Notes: generated from the sequence alone by a model not told the origin. 64,000 nucleotides of DNA from Culex pipiens pallens (GCF_016801865.2 NC_068938.1:131778689-131842688), one strand, 5' to 3'; positions 1 to 10,739 are shown, counted from the first letter of the stretch. A program made the numbers and translations.

Positions 1-770
1 CAAATATCCGCACATAACTTTTGTAAGAAGCGTAACAGTCTTCGAACCTGGCACTGGCAACGCATGTGTTGCATGTGGCAAAGTATGGCTGCGAGTTTTT
101 CTAGTTATAAAGGGGGGATTTTTTCCGCGTTTGGATCTATCCAACATTGGCCAATCTGTAAACTTGACAGTCTATAGTCGACTTTCGATATTTATGTTTA
201 TCCATCTTACTCTCTCTAAAAGTTCGATAAAAGCGAAAATCTTTTTATTATTCTACCTTCCATTTCATGTTGTCATACGTTCAACTTATACATTTGGCTT
301 TGTCAGTTAAAATTCTTTTTGTTATCGACTCTTGAAGTGCAAAGTTGTAAGTATACATTGTTCTGTGTTGAGTTATATTTTTCTGTTTTCTACATTTGAT
401 ATTTATTTTTATGTTTCCAGATCTATTAGAATATTTTTTTTTGTTTGTTGTTTTTTTATAAATTGGGAATGGATTTAATCTATCAAAAGTGTCACAATTT
501 AAGATAACGCACTTGAAACCATTTTATTTTTGGGATGTTCCTTTGTTGAAGTGTCATGTGTTAATACCAGCTACGACTGCTTTTATCTTCGTTCTAAGAT
601 ATGAATTTTAATGCATTTCTGGAGCTTGTCTGCCTCCAGGAACCGTCACACAAAAATTCAGACCGAACTACGAAGAAAGTTTAAACGCTTGTGTTCGTGC
701 TGTGGGGGTACTTTTTTCAAATTATTATAAAACTAACATTCCTGAACAATAAAAAACTCAAAATTAAAAA
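1..770. other. AT-rich flank, no firm gene
   Basis: No gene is firmly supported. Around 640-710 there is a short open stretch after an acceptor-like CCTCCAG (about 634-640), reading basic residues (RHTKIQTELRRK..) up to a GGGGTAC donor-like site near 707. It could be an upstream exon of the gene whose large exon lies at 4180, but the link is only positional. The rest is AT-rich with no recognised repeat. Confidence 0.3.
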
Positions 771-3700
771 ATAAAAACTAAAAACTAAAAACTAAAAAAT
801 AAAAACTAAAAACTAAAAACTAAAAACTAAAAACTAAAAACTAAAAACTAAAAACTAAAAACTAAAAACTAAAAACTAAAAACTAAAAACTAAAAACTAA
901 AAACTAAAAAATAAAAACTAAAAACTAAAAACTAAAAACTAAAAACTAAAAACTAAAAACTAAAAACTAAAAACTAAAAACTAAAAACTTAAAACTTAAA
1001 ACTAAAAACTTAAAACTAAAAACTAAAAACTAAAAACTAAAAACTAAAAACTAAAAACTAAAAACTAAAAACTAAAAACTAAAAACTAAAAACTAAAAAC
1101 TAAAAACTAAAAACTAAAAACTAAAAACTAAAAACTAAAAACTAAAAACTAAAAACTAAAAACTAAAAACTAAAAACTAAAAACTTAAAACTTAAAACTT
1201 AAAACTAAAAACTTAAAACTAAAAACTAAAAACTAAAACTAAAAACTAAAAACTAAAAACTAAAAACTAAAAACTAAAAACTAAAAACTAAAAACTAAAA
1301 ACTAAAAACTAAAAACTAAAAACTAAAAACTAAAAACTAAAAACTAAAAACTAAAAACTAAAAACTAAAAACTAAAAACTAAAAACTAAAAACTAAAAAC
1401 TAAAAACTAAAAACTAAAAACTAAAAACTAAAAACTAAAAACTAAAAACTAAAAACTAAAAAACTAAAAAACTAAAAACTAAAAACTAAAAACTAAAAAC
1501 TAAAAACTAAAAAACTAAAAACTAAAAACTAAAAACTAAAAACTAAAAACTAAAAACTAAAAACTAAAAACTAAAAACTAAAAACTAAAAACTAAAAACT
1601 AAAAACTAAAAACTAAAAACTAAAAACTAAAAACTAAAAACTAAAAACTAAAAACTAAAAACTAAAAACTAAAAACTAAAAACTAAAAACTAAAAACTAA
1701 AAACTAAAAACTAAAAAACTAAAAACTAAAAACTAAAAACTAAAAACTAAAAACTAAAAACTAAAAACTAAAAACTAAAAACTAAAAACTAAAAAACTAA
1801 AAACTAAAAACTAAAAACTAAAAACTAAAAACTAAAAACTAAAAACTAAAAACTAAAAACTAAAAACTAAAAACTAAAAACTAAAAACTAAAAACTAAAA
1901 ACTAAAAACTAAAAACTAAAAACTAAAAACTAAAAACTAAAAACTAAAAACTAAAAACTAAAAACTAAAAACTAAAAACTAAAAACTAAAAACTAAAAAC
2001 TAAAAACTAAAAACTAAAAACTAAAAACTAAAAACTAAAAACTAAAAACTAAAAACTAAAAACTAAAAACTAAAAACTAAAAACAAAAAACTAAAAACTA
2101 AAAACTAAAAACTAAAAACTAAAAACTAAAAACTAAAAACTAAAAACTAAAAACTAAAAACTAAAAACTAAAAACTAAAAACTAAAAACTAAAAACTAAA
2201 AACTAAAAACTAAAAACTAAAAACTAAAAACTAAAAAACTAAAAACTAAAAACTAAAAACTAAAAACTAAAAACTAAAAACTAAAAACTAAAAACTAAAA
2301 ACTAAAAACTAAAAACTAAAAACTAAAAACTAAAAACTAAAAACTAAAAACTAAAAACTAAAAACTAAAAACTAAAAACTAAAAACTAAAAAACTAAAAA
2401 CTAAAAACTAAAAACTAAAAACTAAAAACTAAAAACTAAAAACTAAAAACTAAAAACTAAAAACTAAAAACTAAAAACTAAAAACTAAAAACTAAAAACT
2501 AAAAACTAAAAACTAAAAACTAAAAACTAAAAACTAAAAACTAAAAACTAAAAACTAAAAACTAAAAACTAAAAACTAAAAACTAAAAAACTAAAAACTA
2601 AAAACTAAAAACTAAAAACTAAAAACTAAAAACTAAAAACTAAAAACTAAAAACTAAAAACTAAAAACTAAAAACTAAAAACTAAAAACTAAAAACTAAA
2701 AACTAAAAACTAAAAACTAAAAACTAAAAACTAAAAACTAAAAACTAAAAACTAAAAACTAAAAACTAAAAACTAAAAACTAAAAACTAAAAACTAAAAA
2801 CTAAAAACTAAAAACTAAAAAACTAAAAACTAAAAACTAAAAACTAAAAACTAAAAACTAAAAACTAAAAACTAAAAACTAAAAACTAAAAACTAAAAAC
2901 TAAAAACTAAAAACTAAAAACTAAAAACTAAAAACTAAAAACTAAAAACTAAAAACTAAAAACTAAAAACTAAAAACTAAAAACTAAAAACTAAAAACTA
3001 AAAACTAAAACTAAAACTAAAAACTAAAAACTAAAAACTAAAAACTAAAAACTAAAAACTAAAAACTAAAAACTAAAAACTAAAAACTAAAAACTAAAAA
3101 CTAAAAACTAAAACTAAAAACTAAAAACTAAAACTAAAAACTAAAAACTAAAAACTAAAAACTAAAAACTAAAAACTAAAAACTAAAAACTAAAAACTAA
3201 AAACTAAAAACTAAAAACTAAAAACTAAAAACTAAAAACTAAAAACTAAAAACTAAAACTAAAAACTAAAAACTAAAAACTAAAAACTAAAAACTAAAAC
3301 TAAAAACTAAAAACTAAAAACTAAAAACTAAAAACTAAAAACTAAAAACTAAAAACTAAAAACTAAAAACTAAAAACTAAAAACTAAAAACTAAAAACTA
3401 AAAACTAAAAAACTAAAAACTAAAAACTAAAAACTAAAAACTAAAAACTAAAAACTAAAAACTAAAAACTAAAAACTAAAAAACTAAAAACTAAAAACTA
3501 AAAACTAAAAACTAAAAACTAAAAACTAAAAACTAAAAACTAAAAACTAAAAACTAAAAACTAAAAACTAAAAACTAAAAACTAAAAACTAAAAACTAAA
3601 AACTAAAACTAAAAACTAAAAACTAAAAACTAAAAACTAAAAACTAAAAACTAAAAACTAAAAACTAAAAACTAAAAACTAAAAACTAAAAACTAAAAAC

Positions 3701-4133
3701 TAAAAACTAAAAACTAAAAACTAAAAACTAAAAACTAAAAACTAAAAACTAAAAACTAAAAACTAAAAACTAAAAACTAAAAACTAAAAATTAAAAACTA
3801 AAAACTAAAAACTAAAAACTAAAAACTAAAAACTAAAAACTAAAAACTAAAAACTAAAAACAAAAAACTAAAAACTAAAAACTAAAAACTAAAAACTAAA
3901 AACTAAAAACTAAAAACTAAAAACTAAAAACTAAAAACTAAAAACTAAAAACTAAAAACTAAAAACTAAAAAATAAAAACTAAAAACTAAAAACTAAAAA
4001 CTAAAAACTAAAAACTAAAAACTAAAAACTAAAAACTAAAAACTAAAAACTAAAAACTAAAAACTAAAAACTAAAAACTAAAAACTAAAAACTAAAAACT
4101 AAAAACTAAAAACTAAAAACTGAAAATTAAAAA
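771..4133. repeat. Heptamer array (AAAAACT)n, about 480 units
   Basis: An almost uninterrupted tandem array of a 7 bp unit (AAAAACT on the plus strand) runs for about 3.36 kb. Variants are single-base slippages to AAAAAACT or AAAACT, a few AAAAATA or ACTTAAA units, and rare point changes near 2083, 3790 and 3860. It sits directly upstream of a coding exon and therefore probably within an intron. On the minus strand each unit reads TTTTTAG, a pyrimidine run plus AG. Homogeneity across most of the array suggests recent expansion, or a length that assembly has only approximated. Confidence 0.97.
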
Positions 4134-4179
4134 CTATAGACTACAAACTGAATACTTATATTATGTTTTTCTATTTCAG

Positions 4180-4503
4180 ACAATTGCAGAATTGGAATCG
4201 GCGTTGGATAAATATCGAAACATTTTAAGAGAACACAAATTAACTTTACAGCCACATGTGATCTTAATAAACAGCGCTAATAGGCAATACCTGATCTATT
4301 TAGATCAAGGTAGATATTTTTCAGTAAACGGATTATTGGAAGCTATCGACGGAGTAATTAAACTATCGATGGTCCTTAATTCAGCTTATACTCCGGATGC
4401 TAAACCAACATGGACCTTTTTCCAAAAATATTGTTATAATATAAACACGTCGAGCGACCACAATTACACCTGCCTCAACACATTGTTGGCTTACGTTAAG
4501 TAA
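4180..4503 (+). CDS. 3'-terminal large exon of an unknown protein gene
   Basis: The exon is open from a pyrimidine-rich acceptor (TTTTTCTATTTCAG ending at 4179) to TAA at 4501-4503, about 107 codons, with no ATG at its start, so it is an internal or terminal exon. The reading begins TIAELESALDKYRN and contains a hydrophobic and aromatic core (HVILINSANRQYLIYLDQ, then WTFFQKYCYNI near the end). I do not recognise a named domain. The spacing of aromatic residues before a W-x-F-x-QK-x-x-Y block recalls C-terminal regions of uncharacterised insect zinc-finger-like proteins, but that is a weak impression. A possible donor AA|GTAAGA at 4499 and an acceptor TTTTTTTTCAG ending at 4556 would splice to a last exon and stop two codons later (4564-4566), so the C-terminus is nearly the same either way. 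ATTAAA at 4637 and 4649 could be the polyadenylation signal. The upstream exons are not identified. Confidence 0.55.
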   Translation, partial: TIAELESALDKYRNILREHKLTLQPHVILINSANRQYLIYLDQGRYFSVNGLLEAIDGVIKLSMVLNSAYTPDAKPTWTFFQKYCYNINTSSDHNYTCLNTLLAYVK

Positions 4504-4556
4504 GAATTTAAACTATCACTTATTGTTTAAATGTTCTTAAACATATTTTTTTTCAG
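4499..4556 (+). other. Possible 58 bp terminal intron
   Basis: GTAAGA at 4499 and a U-rich tract ending in CAG at 4556 define a short intron of the size typical for Diptera. The downstream sequence 4557-4636 has a Gly-rich open frame (GPPDGGGGNKEEK..) ending in TAG at 4634-4636, but it is not in phase with the preferred donor, so the exact splice is uncertain. Confidence 0.4.
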
Positions 4557-4711
4557 AGAGCAATGAGGTTAAAGCTGGTCCTCCTGATGGTGGTGGTGGG
4601 AATAAGGAAGAAAAACTATTGAAAGTTTTAATGTAGATTAAAAACTGAATTAAATATCGTTATTGAAAAAAAAAAGCTTAAAGAGACTACTTATTTCAAA
4701 GATGCAAATAT

Positions 4712-4930
4712 GAACGAAACGAAACTATTGGCACTACGCCCCCCGGGGCATGGCCTTCCTCTAACGTGGGATTTCTGCTCCAGCGCCTCTGACGAGACAG
4801 GAGAAACCGGGACCGACGTTTTACTTCACCATCCGATAGAAGCTCAGTGGATAAGGCGGGAATCGAACCCGCGTCTCATAGCATCATCGGGATCGGCAGC
4901 CGAAGCCGCTACCCCTGCGCCACGAGACCC
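4712..4930 (-). mobile_element. tRNA-derived SINE with intact A and B boxes and 14 bp TSD
   Basis: Read on the minus strand, the element starts at 4930 with GGGTCTCGTGGCGCAGGGGT. It has an A box (TGGCGCAGGGGTAGCGG) and about 40 bp on a B box (GGTTCGATTCC), together forming a tRNA-like head of about 80 nt. A unique body follows to about 4712, where the tail ends in repeated CGTTTCG. A perfect 14 bp direct repeat, AAAGATGCAAATAT, flanks it at 4698-4711 and 4935-4948, which is the signature of LINE-driven retrotransposition. The target duplication has no mismatch, so the insertion is young. It could belong to a known culicine SINE family such as Twin or Feilai; I cannot confirm which. Confidence 0.88.
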
Positions 4931-4948
4931 AATTAAAGATGCAAATAT

Positions 4949-5499
4949 CTGAAACGTAAAACAACATAAATTAATAGCTAATATTATTGTAACAAGGATA
5001 AAGCTTTTTTAAGTACAATGGTTTTTTGTACGCCCAAATAGGGTTTAAGTGGATTTTTGAATAAATTTTGAAAGAAATACTTCGCAGCATTGCTTCACAA
5101 AAAACTCTTTGTGAGGGTACCATATGTAAAATGTTTTCTTGTAATTTTTTTTAGCAATGAAAAAATAAAGAAATCAAAATTGAATTACCATTAAATTGAC
5201 ATGGAGCTTTAGGACCCTATTAATAAAAAATATGCATCACAATGGAGCACTTCCACTCAATTATTCCTAATGGGAGAACTTTCATATTTGTACCACTTGA
5301 ATCCGGTGCTCCATTCGACACCTAACTGCTCGATTTTTACAAAATGAATAGTTAAATCTGATCGTGTACACGGTCAATTCACAGATTTTTTTTTGTGAAA
5401 ACAAAACATAAACAAACAAACAAAACCAGTCAGCTGCAAGCTCGATCCAAGTAAACCGCGCGCAAATTTGCCAAGTTTTGAAGTTCTCGCCACAAAACA
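4949..5499. other. AT-rich spacer beside the RpS2 retrocopy
   Basis: No gene is supported. A run of nine T at about 5386-5394 lies on the 3' side of the RpS2 pseudogene (minus strand) and could be the worn remnant of its poly(A) tail, followed by an A-rich stretch. This is only suggestive. Confidence 0.3.
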
Positions 5500-5888
5500 C
5501 TACCCGTGAAGGTCGCTTGAATTGTTTTTATTCGCCGTAATCAGCTCAATTATGCGCTGGCCGGTCTTGCTGGTGTTCTCCAGAATGTCGACGTACTCCT
5601 GGTACGGCGTCTTGGCCAACGGCAGGTCCTTCCACAGATTGGGCGTCAGAAAAGCGTACGTCTTGACGATGGCCGTGTAGTTACCCAGCGTGGTCGTCGA
5701 ACCGCGCGTCAGCGTGTAGCAATCCTTGATACCGCGGCCATCTGGAGCAGCTTCTTCGGGACCGGAGCTAACACAATGCCGGTACCACGGCGAGCCGGGA
5801 TGAGGCGCACCAGGAGCGGACCGCACTTGCCGAAGATCTTGCAGGGCACGGTGTGGGGCTTGCCGATCTTGTTACTCCAATAACCACG
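5500..5888 (-). pseudogene. Ribosomal protein S2 (uS5) processed pseudogene, 3' half
   Basis: Minus-strand translation matches the second half of eukaryotic ribosomal protein S2 (uS5), the small-subunit protein near the mRNA entry channel. From the high-coordinate end it reads RGYWSNKIGKPHTVPC, then IPARRGTGIVLAPVPKKLLQMA, breaks frame, and resumes in another frame with DCYTLTRGSTTTLGN and LWKDLPLAKTPYQEY, ending at a stop at 5500-5502. There is no intron where a nuclear copy would be expected to have them, and at least one frameshift lies between the LQMA and DCYT segments (about 5735). The 5' half continues, in the same orientation, at 9119-9475 across an inserted transposon. The copy is dead: it is frameshifted and interrupted. 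Confidence 0.9.
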
Positions 5889-6639
5889 CACGGAAAAGAG
5901 TTCCATCTTAAATTTAACAATTCAAATTAGCTGGCTTCAAATTGGTGGAACAGTGATTTTTTTGGTTATATTAGCTAAAATTACAGGTAAATTTACCAAC
6001 TTGGGATTGGTGAAACAGCTAACCCTGATTGCTGATTTGCTATCCAAAACTGACAGCCCAAATCAAAATGACAGGAGAGATTTCACCAAAAATAATGGTG
6101 TTTCAGCACAATTTTGCCTACTTTTTACCGAAAAACTAGCTGGAACCGGCAGCATGGATTTTTTGACAGATCATCAGTTCGAGACCAACACAAAGCAAGA
6201 GAACGTCTCGTATCGTGTTTGATCCTGTTTAAGCCGCTCAGTACGCGGAGTTTTGTGACGATTCTGTGTTTGAAAGTCGAAAGTGCAAGTGCGATGGTGG
6301 TGCCTGAGTGAATGGATTAAAAGCCAGGAAGACTTTCTGCGGGCTGAGATCTTCAGTTGATTAGGTGAGAAGTTTTTTTTTGTGTTGAGGGAAAGAGGTT
6401 AGAAGTTGAGCCTCTAATTTTTGTTTGGACGATTGGTGGCATCCCTTTGTCGTGAACCCTTTGGCGGGGGAGGTGGAGGCTGGCGTTTGTCCACACTCCA
6501 CTTTTTTTGTATGGACATCTGTCTACGTGGGGGGAGGCTGCGGGTACAGAGTGTCTAGATATAGACTGGCCAATGTTTGACAGATCCGTACGAGCAGGGC
6601 ACTTTATGCATTTGAAGCACATCAAAAAATAGAGTTAAA

Positions 6640-7655
6640 TAATGTTAAATTACTTTAAATTAAGTGAAAGTTAATTTGAATTACATTTGGTTGAATTTAG
6701 AAAAAAGTAGAATTCAGTTAAATTAAGTTAAATTGATTAAATTTGGTTAAAATCAGTAAAATTTAGATAAATTTAATTAAATTTAGTTAAATTATGATTA
6801 ATTAAAAATCAAGTTTAATTAACTAAAGTTAAGTTTAGTATAATTAAACTGAACATAGTAAAAAAGAAATAAATTTAGTCAAGTGTGGTTATATCTAGAA
6901 ATTTTTGTTAAATTTAATTAAACTAAGATACATTTTTTGAAATTTCGTTACATTTGGTAGAATTTAGTTCAATTGTTGTTAAAAGTTGTTTGGTAAAATT
7001 TAGTAAAATTAAGTTGAATTAAGTAAAATTTAGCTGAATTAGGTAAAATTAAGTTAAATTAAGTTGAATTAAGTTAAATTAAGTTAAACTAAGTTGAATT
7101 AAGTTAAATTAAGTTAAATTAAGTTAAATTAAGTTAAATTAAGTTAAATTAAGTTAAATTAAGTTAAATTAAGTTAAATTAAGTTAAATTAAGTTAAACT
7201 AAGTTAAATTAAGTTAAATTAAGTTAAATTAAGTTAAATTAAGTTAAATTAAGTTAAATTAAGTTAAATTAAGTTAAATTAAGTTAAATTAAGTTAAATT
7301 AAGTTAAATTCAGTTAAATTCAGTTAAATTAAGTTAAATTCAGTTAAATTAAGTTAAATTAAGTTAAATTAAGTTAAATTCAGTTAAATTAAGTTGAATT
7401 AAGTTTAATTAAGTTAAATTCAGTTAAATTAAGTTCAATTAAGTTGAATTAAGGTAAATTAAGTTAAATTAAGTAAAATAAAGTTAAATTAAGTTCAATT
7501 AAGTTGAATTAAGGTAAATTAAGTTAAATTAAGTAAAATTATGTTAAATTAAGTTGAATTAATTAAAATTAAGTTAAAGTAAGATAAATTAAGTTGAATT
7601 AAGTTGAATTAAGTTGAATTAAGTTGAATTAAGTTAAATTAAGTTAAATTATGTT
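6640..7655. repeat. Decamer array (AAGTTAAATT)n, degenerate to clean
   Basis: Tandem 10 bp units AAGTTAAATT, with variants AAGTTGAATT and CAGTTAAATT. They are strongly degenerate from 6640 to about 6985 and regular from about 7003 to 7650, roughly 65 clean units. It lies inside the 5889-9118 transposon and abuts the octamer array without a unique spacer. Confidence 0.95.
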
Positions 7656-7666
7656 AATTTTAAATT

Positions 7667-8281
7667 GTATTTATGTATTTTTGTATTTTTATATTTTTGT
7701 ATTTTTGTATTTTTGTATTTTTGTATTTTTGTATTTTTGTATTTTTGTTTTTTTGTATTTTTGTATTTTTGTATTTTTGTATTTTTGTATTTTTGTATTT
7801 TTGTATTTTTGTATTTTTGTATTTTTGTATTTTTGTATTTTTGTATTTTTGTATTTTTGTATTTTTGTATTTTTGTATTTTTGTATTTTTGTATTTTTGT
7901 ATTTTTGTATTTTTGTATTTTTGTATTTTTGTTTTTTTGTATTTTTGTATTTTTGTATTTTTGTATTTTTGTATTTTTGTATTTTTGTATTTTTGTATTT
8001 TTGTATTTTTGTATTTTTGTATTTTTGTATTTTTGTATTTTTGTATTTTTGTATTTTTGTATTTTTGTATTTTTGTATTTTTGTATTTTTGTATTTTTGT
8101 ATTTTTGTATTTTTGTATTTTTGGTATTTTTGTATTTTTGTATTTTTGTATTTTTGTATTTTTGTATTTTTGTATTTTTGTATTTTTGTATTTTTGTATT
8201 TTTGTATTTTTGTATTTTTGTATTTTTGTATTTTTGTATTTTTGAATTTTTGTATTTTTGTATTTTTGTATTTTTGTATTT
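7667..8281. repeat. Octamer array (TATTTTTG)n, about 76 units
   Basis: Tandem 8 bp units TATTTTTG are nearly perfect. Exceptions are TTTTTTTG units near 7746 and 7931, an extra G near 8124, and a GAATTTTTG unit near 8243. All six frames stay open because the unit lacks stop codons in several phases, giving repetitive Phe/Leu/Tyr/Ile or Lys/Asn/Gln/Thr translations that are not real proteins. Confidence 0.96.
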
Positions 8282-8339
8282 AATTTTTTTTTATTTGTCA
8301 ATAGAATATCGCAACAAAGCCGTACTATTAGGATGATCA

Positions 8340-8880
8340 ACTATAACGTAGTTTAAAAAGCCTGGAAACTATTGAAACATCCAAAGAACTTACTCTACCA
8401 AAAAACGTACCAAGAATAGCGGAAAATCATGCTACACCAGCAAAAAGTGTTTTTGAAAATTAAAAAAACAACTTTATAGGCAGCAAGGGATTTTTAAAAT
8501 GATTTCGAAATTACCAGTTAAAACAGTCGAAAAATTAGCTGGACTTACCGAAAAACGAAGCAAGAACAAAAAAGAAACGAGCTAAATCAGCCAAAAGGCT
8601 GGGTGAATAATGCGTGCTTTGCAGGCAGCAACGGAGGCTTTTGAAAGAATACTTGTAGAAATAGTGGAAAAATTAGCTACTCCAACCAAAACACCTACTA
8701 AGAATAGTGGCAAAGTTAGCTAAACTAGCTAAAAAGATGTGTGAAAATACCTGGCTTCGCAGCCATCAATGGAAAATTTTGAGAATGATTCCAAATAAAC
8801 TAGTTGAAACAGCCTAAAAACACGCTGGGCTAACTATAAAACTTCCTAGAATACCATAAAATCTAGCTAAAATAGCTAAC
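8340..8880. repeat. Degenerate repeats of about 120 bp inside the transposon
   Basis: Three to four diverged units share phrases such as AGCTAAATCAGCCAAAAGGC, TGGGTGAA, GGCAGCAA.GGA and ..TTTTGA.AATGATT. The same phrases recur at 9700-9800 and 10740-10930, so they belong to the transposon family rather than to this site. Confidence 0.6.
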
Positions 8881-9118
8881 AGGCCTTCTCAAAACATACA
8901 GCTTTTGAGACTGACAGCATTTTTCCAGCTTGCAAATTAGTAAAATTTACTAAAAATTTAGCTGGATTTATCATTTTTAGGACCTGGATCCAGCTGTCAA
9001 ATCCAGGATTTATTTTTAGGATTTCCAGCTAAAAAAATTGGTGGTTGAAAAAACAACCATTTTTTTTAGGATTTTTAACCGAAATTTAGTAAGATTCACG
9101 ATAAACCTTCTTTCCGTG

Positions 9119-9475
9119 CGGCGAACCGGCATGACCGACAGCTTGGCCAGGATGATGGCACCACGGATGGCGGTGGCCACTTCCTTGCTGCACTTGACGC
9201 CGAGACCGATGTGGCCGTTGGAGTCACCGATGGCGATGAACGCCTTGAAGGGGGTACGCTGACCGGCACGGGTCTACTTCTGGACGGGCATGATCTTCAG
9301 CACTTCGTCCTTGAGCGAGCGGCTCATGGAAATATCGATGATCTCGAACTCTTTGATCGTGAGCGAGTACATCAGGTACATATCCTCCATGGGTGCGGAT
9401 CTTGCCATCACCGGCACCGTCGCGAGAACCAAATCCTCCTCTGAATCCACCACGGGCTGGAGCTGCGTCCGCCAA
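9119..9475 (-). pseudogene. Ribosomal protein S2 (uS5) processed pseudogene, 5' half
   Basis: Read on the minus strand from 9475, the sequence begins ADAAPARGGFRGGFGSR, the start of insect RpS2, with the initiator codon changed to TTG. The Arg-Gly tract and the following segment are missing by deletion, so the reading jumps to DGKI. A frameshift follows, after which LTIKEFEIID, LKDEVLKIMPVQK, TRAGQRTPFKAF, GDSNGHIGLGVKCSKEVATA and LAKLSVMPVRR appear in order. An in-frame stop (CAG to TAG) lies at 9274-9276. The reading ends exactly where the 5889-9118 transposon begins. Absence of introns and the collinear second half at 5500-5888 identify one retrocopy of RpS2 mRNA. Confidence 0.92.
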
Positions 9476-9812
9476 ATCCGCCCAAATCTTTAACGAACCT
9501 GGTTCCTGCTCCTCTTCGCAGTACGTCGGATCACCAGAGTTTAGCTGAGCGCGTGAGAAAAGGATGAAAATTTGGACCGCAAAAATTGGAGGTAAATTGC
9601 AATTGAACCGTGTAATAGTACTTAGGCCAAAGCACTTATTTAGTCTTAAAACTCAGAAACGCCTTTTTTTTGGAAAATTATTTTTAAAAAACTAGTGTGA
9701 ATAATCGCTAAATTAGCTTAACTAACCAAAAAACCTAGCAAGAACAACGAAAAAACAAGCTAAACCAGCCAAAAGGCTGGGTAAATACGAGAAGCTTTTT
9801 GGGCAAAAATGA
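9476..9812. repeat. RpS2 5' flank, then a piece of the CACGG transposon family
   Basis: About 9476-9540 may contain 5' UTR of the retrocopy. From about 9700 the phrases CTAAATTAGCTTAACTAACC and AAACCAGCCAAAAGGCTGGG match the interior repeats at 8560-8640, so this is part of a second, older copy of that transposon. It continues after 10700. Confidence 0.5.
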
Positions 9813-10699
9813 TTTTTGCCTTCCTCACCTCACTGAGGCAAGGCTATAAAATCACTCGAAAAATGAACTTCTTAAATACGACTTTTAGATATACCTTCAC
9901 GTATACCTATCGACTCAGAATCAAATTCTGAACAAATGTCTGTGGGGATGTGTGTAGACATGATTTTTTTTCCACACGATTATCTCAGAACTGGCTGAAC
10001 CGATTTTGGCCGGATCCGCCTTATTCTGTTCGTTTTGGGGTCCCCTAAGACCCTATTAAATTTTATTCTGTTTAATTAAGTACTTTTAAAGTTATGCCAA
10101 GAAAAAGTTTTTTTGTAGCTGCAAAAAAGGGTGATTTTTGCATAACCTCAAAGGCCGGATCTTTTTGCTTACGCGCGAGAGTCGCGCAGCATGCGTAGGG
10201 ATTTTGGTCCACGCGGGGGATTGGCAGCCACACCCCCTTGCATGCGTATCGCCCGGTTGCCACATTGCTTAAGCAGTGTCTGCGTCTCTTCTGGAAAAAA
10301 TCTGTATTGATTATGTTGCTGCATCATTTTGTCTCGACAAAGATTTACACGAATTTTTTAATTGTTTTTTTTTTATAACTCATGAGACTTTTCTCCTTTA
10401 TTTTGGAGAGTTGGTAAAAAATTAATTGAAAATTGTTGTTCAAGTAAAATCATTAATTATAAAAAATGAATGAAAAAAAAAATAAAAAAAAAACTCTTAA
10501 ATTAATTTGTAAATACAACCTAAAATACAACATGAATGCGAGGAAGGCACCAACAACCCCATCAAAAGTTATGAGCACTTAAGTGTTATTTATACACTTT
10601 TTCGAGGCCGGATCTCAGATATTTTGATAACAATGAGCGTTATTTATACACTTTTTTGAGGCTGTGTAGTGTATTCACTTTATGAATGCGAGGAAGGCA
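9813..10699. mobile_element. Inverted-repeat element with GCCTTCCTC..GAGGAAGGC ends
   Basis: The left terminus TTTTTGCCTTCCTCACC and the right terminus GAGGAAGGCA (10690-10699) are inverted. The first 40 bp include a nested hairpin GCCT..TGAGGC. The 3' end is partly duplicated: AATGCGAGGAAGGCACCAAC occurs both near 10534 and near 10684, with a repeated TTATTTATACACTTTTT stretch near 10590 and 10640. It interrupts the second copy of the CACGG transposon. No transposase frame is seen. It resembles a dispersed non-autonomous element common in mosquito DNA, though the superfamily is not clear. Confidence 0.6.
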
Positions 10700-10739
10700 C
10701 CAACCACCTGAAGGTGGATTAAGTAACGTTTTTTTTTTG

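Larger units (their letters stand above)
5889..9118. mobile_element. 3.2 kb DNA transposon with CACGGAAA termini, inserted in the RpS2 pseudogene
   Basis: The left end at 5889 reads CACGGAAAAGAG. The right end at 9118, read inward on the minus strand, is CACGGAAAGAAG; similarity continues imperfectly for about 30 bp. Removing 5889-9118 together with one copy of the flanking dinucleotide CG (5887-5888 and 9119-9120) exactly restores the RpS2 codons V-R-R-G-Y-W across the junction, so the borders and a 2 bp target duplication are well supported. No transposase frame remains. The interior is 5.9-6.6 kb of unique sequence, a decamer array, an octamer array, and about 120 bp degenerate repeats near 8340-8880. 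The CAC..GTG ends and the short duplication would fit the CACTA (EnSpm, CMC) group, but that family call is tentative. Confidence 0.72.

Noticed and set aside
771..4133. Telomeric repeat
   Set aside because: The TTTTTAG unit is unlike TTAGG, lies internally, and Diptera do not use simple telomerase repeats.
4851..4930. Functional tRNA gene
   Set aside because: Flanked by target duplications together with a body and tail; it is the head of a SINE.
7651..8340. Long open frames of 190-226 codons on both strands
   Set aside because: They are translations of the TATTTTTG octamer array, which simply lacks stop codons; no protein-like composition.
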